DNA from: Antilocapra americana | Taxonomy: Eukaryota > Chordata > Mammalia > Artiodactyla > Antilocapridae | Direction: 5' to 3' | Length of the DNA: 64,000 nucleotides | Assembly (NCBI GenBank): GCA_007570785.1 | Contig: ML660774.1 | Span: forward strand, 11,810,476-11,874,475 | Part shown: piece by piece, positions 60,928 to 64,000 of the stretch | How positions within the stretch are numbered: the stretch's first letter is position 1 | How the letters are laid out: each line of letters starts with the position of its first letter | Notes under the pieces: generated by a model | What the model was told of the DNA's origin: nothing | The model's input: the letters and a program-made list of their open reading frames with translations, nothing else | Databases searched by the model: none | Translations under genes and position numbers: made by a program

Positions 60928-61130
60928 AATAATAACTAACATTCATTGCCTGTTTGCTAAAGTCAGTTCTCTACAGGCAATTTCTCATTTAATTTTCACA
61001 ACTACCCTAAGACTCAGCTGCTATTGTCACCTCATCTTACATACAAAAAGTTGAGATATGGAAAAGGTAGAAAGTGACAGCCAGGATCTGAACCATTGAA
61101 GCTGACTCAAGATCGCACCATTCTGACTGG
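60928..61130 (-). repeat. MIR SINE remnant
   Basis: Antisense order: cattcattgcctgtttgcta, tctcatttaattttcacaac, tcttacatacaaaaagttga, gccaggatctgaaccattga. Confidence 0.65.
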
Positions 61131-61762
61131 ATGGGCTAACTGTATCTCACCTGTTCATGCATATTTTCCAGTATGTCCTTTTTGAAATAGCTATGTCATC
61201 TTGAATTCTGCCTTAAATCTTTTCTCATTTTCTCAATTCTATTCAAGCATCATTTAACTTTATAATTATGCAGGTCCATACCTGTCTGAATGATACACTG
61301 ACTCATTCATTTTGTTGAAAGGTTGAAACCAAATTGACTTTTAAAAATACCATAGGAACCTAATTGAAAATTTTCATGAATCATCTTAATGAGAAAATGG
61401 TACCAGGATGTCAAGTACAGAGAACCTCAGACAATTGCTTTTTGAAAAGTGCTAATCAACCACATATTCATCTTGAATGAAAAATGCCTCTCTAGCAAGA
61501 CACTGTGTGACAACAGTGATTACTGAAGTACTGGATGTGAGAACCATTGCAATGGCTTTTAAAGAATTGTTCCTTATTCTTTTCTTCTGTTTGAAGAAGA
61601 TGATTTGTCTATTTATTACTGAGGTGACCAGTATTCTTTCCAGTATTGGGTACATTAAATATGAAGTTGACTTCGTTATTTGCTAGTTCTTGCTTTTTTT
61701 CTTTTCTTTTCAGCTGTCATTTATTTCCTTCCTTACTTTGTTCCAAGGTTAGGTTATCTATT

Positions 61763-61977
61763 GGGGCTTTCCTGGTGGCTCAGATGGTAAAGAATCTGCC
61801 TGCAAGGCAGGAGACCCAGGTTCAATCCCTGGGGTGGGTAGATCCCCTGGAGGAGGAAATGGCAACCCATTCCAGAATTCTTGCCTGGACAATTCCATGG
61901 ACAGAGGAGCCTGGAGGGCTACAGTCCATGGGGTTTCAAAGCATCAGACACAACTGAGCAACTAACACTCACTCACT
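61763..61977 (+). repeat. Bov-tA SINE
   Basis: Plus-sense full copy (gctttcctggtggctcagat ... caactgagcaactaacactc). Flanks aggttatctatt and agggtatctgtt look like a diverged target-site duplication. Confidence 0.9.
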
Positions 61978-63597
61978 AGGGTATCTGTTACAGTTGTTTG
62001 CCCAGAGACCACAGCTCAAACCCACAGTTGAAGGTATGTTCTGTGGGTCTTTTAAACCCCTTTTTCCTGAAATCCCTTTTGCCTTGTGAAATTTAAACAT
62101 GTTATTACATATTGCTATGATTTATTCTTTATAAATTTACATTCTGCTTTAGTTATAAACTTCAAACATTTTTTAAAAAGTGAACCCATTTGGAATTTTT
62201 GTTGTTGTTGTTGTTAAGTAGGGTCCCTAAGTCATATAGTCAATACTCAAGTGGTCAGTTCAGACAGTTCATCAAAACTGCTCTCTAGACATCAAGTTCT
62301 CCTCAGGACTTCATGCTGTGCTGTTGCCATGCACCTTGGGTGTCACGAGCAGCACAATTACCACCTTAGCCTTCTTTTCTCTTGTTTTTTTTTCTAACAC
62401 AGAAACCATTTTCTCCATTAGTGTTTTGAGAAACTCAAAGTCCACTCCCAAGTAGCATAAAGTATCATTCTTTTCTTGTTTTTTAACCATCCTGGATCTC
62501 ACCAATCCCACAGACAGCCCTGCACAGTGGCCTCAGCATCCACATTCTGGGGAAGGACTGGCTACATCATTTTTGGAGCCCCTGCAAAATGAAAATGCAG
62601 GGCTCTTTGTTCAACAAAGCAGAAAAAAGTGCTAAGGTATTAAAATATAAAGCTTTTTCTTCCTTCCATAGTCTCTCAGAATGTTATGATGTTTTTAACT
62701 GGCTATTTAGTATCATTTTAAGTAAATACAGATTTATAATTTTAAGTTATTAGCATGATTCTTACCATTCACCTTTATATTATGCAATGACTGTTTAAGG
62801 TGCAAATATCAGAGCATTTACCTTCTATGTGAAATTACTGAAATAACATAATTCATACTTAATGGCACAGCTTCTGAGAATGCTTCTGAGGCATCGCAAG
62901 TCAGACTCAGGAAGTCTGGGAGAAGGAAGAGAAGTTTCATCCAGCATGAAGCAAGCCAAGGGCATGCTCCTTCCAGTAAGGGGATGCTTTCAAGGTGAGT
63001 GTGCACCTCACAAGTGTCCTGGGCCCCCATCTCATGACTCAGGGTGCACACGCACCCGCTCATGCTGGCTGCTGGAATGATGCACCAGGCTTCAGCTGGG
63101 AGAAGTTCAGACAGATATTTCTTCTTCCTATGTGGTACCCTAACCCATAGTGGATAAGCAACCCTCAGGGTATTGAGATGTCAGAATTAAAAAGCTCCAA
63201 GTCCTCAGGTTAGGGGCAGGTTCATCAAATCAAGCCATGCCCTTTGGCTGGCTGCCTGCTGAGGCACCATGGCACTGCCAGTCCAGGGCATGATGGTCTC
63301 TACCATACTCTGCCCCAAGGCTCTGACTGGTGTGGGTGCCCTTCCCCATTCCTACCTATACCTACACACAGATCCCTGCCAAGGCACTGGATTCCGGAGG
63401 CAGTTGCTACTCAGGGTGGGAAGGGTGAAGCTGGGCAAAAGAGAGGGTGGCCAAGATCCCATCCTGTGGAGTGGGAAGGAGGACTGGGTGTGAGCAGAGG
63501 CTCCAAGCCCCTGCATAAGGTCTACTGTCTCACTGACTTTATTTACAAAACAAAAATTCAAAGGTAACATTATTAATTTCAAGATAGTGACTCCAGG

Positions 63598-63745
63598 GCT
63601 AAGCATTTTATATAAATTTACTTTCTATGAATTATCTCATCTCATCCTTATAACATGGGGCAGATATAATTTTTAGCTCTAATTTAAGAGATAAGGAACC
63701 TGATATAGGGAAGGCAACTTGTCTAAGACCAGGAAATGAAAGAAT
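63598..63745 (-). repeat. MIR SINE remnant
   Basis: Antisense order: gctaagcattttatataaat, tatctcatctcatccttata, gagataaggaacctgatata, gcaacttgtctaagaccagg. Confidence 0.6.
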
Positions 63746-64000
63746 GGTCTACTGTGATCAGAGTTTATTACAATAATGTATGTTCATTTAATACTAAAAA
63801 GCCTATAAAGTAGATATATTGCATATGGAGATCAAATTGGAAACATGTTTATCTCAGTTGAAGCTGAAAGGCATTTGAGATGATTCAACACTCATTTTTT
63901 TTCAAACTCATCCAAATTAAGGAAATAAAGGATAGTTTAATAAGATAAACTATTTGTCTCAGATTAACAGGAAAATATTGTGCTTAATTTGAAACATTAG

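Larger units (their letters stand above)
45131..64000. other. Upstream flank of ZDHHC2 without a supportable gene
   Basis: AT-rich intergenic DNA with the repeats listed separately. Stretches where I see nothing firm are 45131-46300, 47125-48370, 48800-49480, 55770-57560, 59830-60920, 61135-61760 and 61980-63590. In human the next gene on this side is MICU3, but no EF-hand exon was recognised here. Confidence 0.75.

Noticed and set aside
45131..64000. Exons of MICU3, the neighbour of ZDHHC2 in human
   Set aside because: No EF-hand coding segment with splice sites was recognised; the human intergenic gap is larger than this flank.

Overview
The window is nuclear DNA from a ruminant (cattle, sheep, goat or a close relative; the sequence alone does not decide which). 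It is packed with ruminant-specific retroposons: BovB LINEs, Bov-tA and Bov-A2 SINEs that share the BovB tail, and CHR-type tRNA-derived SINEs. These sit on older mammalian layers of L1, L2, MIR, MLT1 LTRs and hAT-type DNA transposon remnants. There are no operons, CRISPR arrays or prokaryotic features.

One protein-coding gene can be supported. It is the 5' half of ZDHHC2, a DHHC-type protein S-palmitoyltransferase, on the minus strand. Exon 1 (44140-44266) lies in a strong CpG island at about 43700-45130. After an intron of about 27.5 kb come exon 2 (16617-16643, only 27 nt), exon 3 (15456-15550), exon 4 (8068-8188), exon 5 (3499-3568) and exon 6 (2464-2496, only 33 nt, carrying the catalytic DHHC). 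All junctions seen are GT-AG and the reading frame runs unbroken for 157 complete codons plus two bases. The remaining exons lie beyond base 1.

Layout: 1-2463 is part of intron 6; 2464-16643 holds exons 6 to 2 and introns 5 to 2; 16644-44139 is intron 1, with many SINEs, L1 pieces, two MLT1 LTRs and an unrecognised decayed coding-like segment near 31.7 kb; 43700-45130 is the CpG island and promoter; 45131-64000 is upstream flank with no supportable gene. The flank is dominated by a nested pair of BovB LINEs at 50057-54840, in which a nearly full-length minus-strand BovB is inserted into an older plus-strand BovB.

The observations most worth a second look are: an upstream ATG 13 nt before the ZDHHC2 start that opens a 102-codon overlapping reading frame through exons 1-4; two frame-preserving microexons, one holding the DHHC active site; the nested BovB pair with catalytic-residue losses; a perfect 64-bp tandem duplication; and the coding-like relic split by an L1 insertion. 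I found no clear sign of a wholly new biological system.
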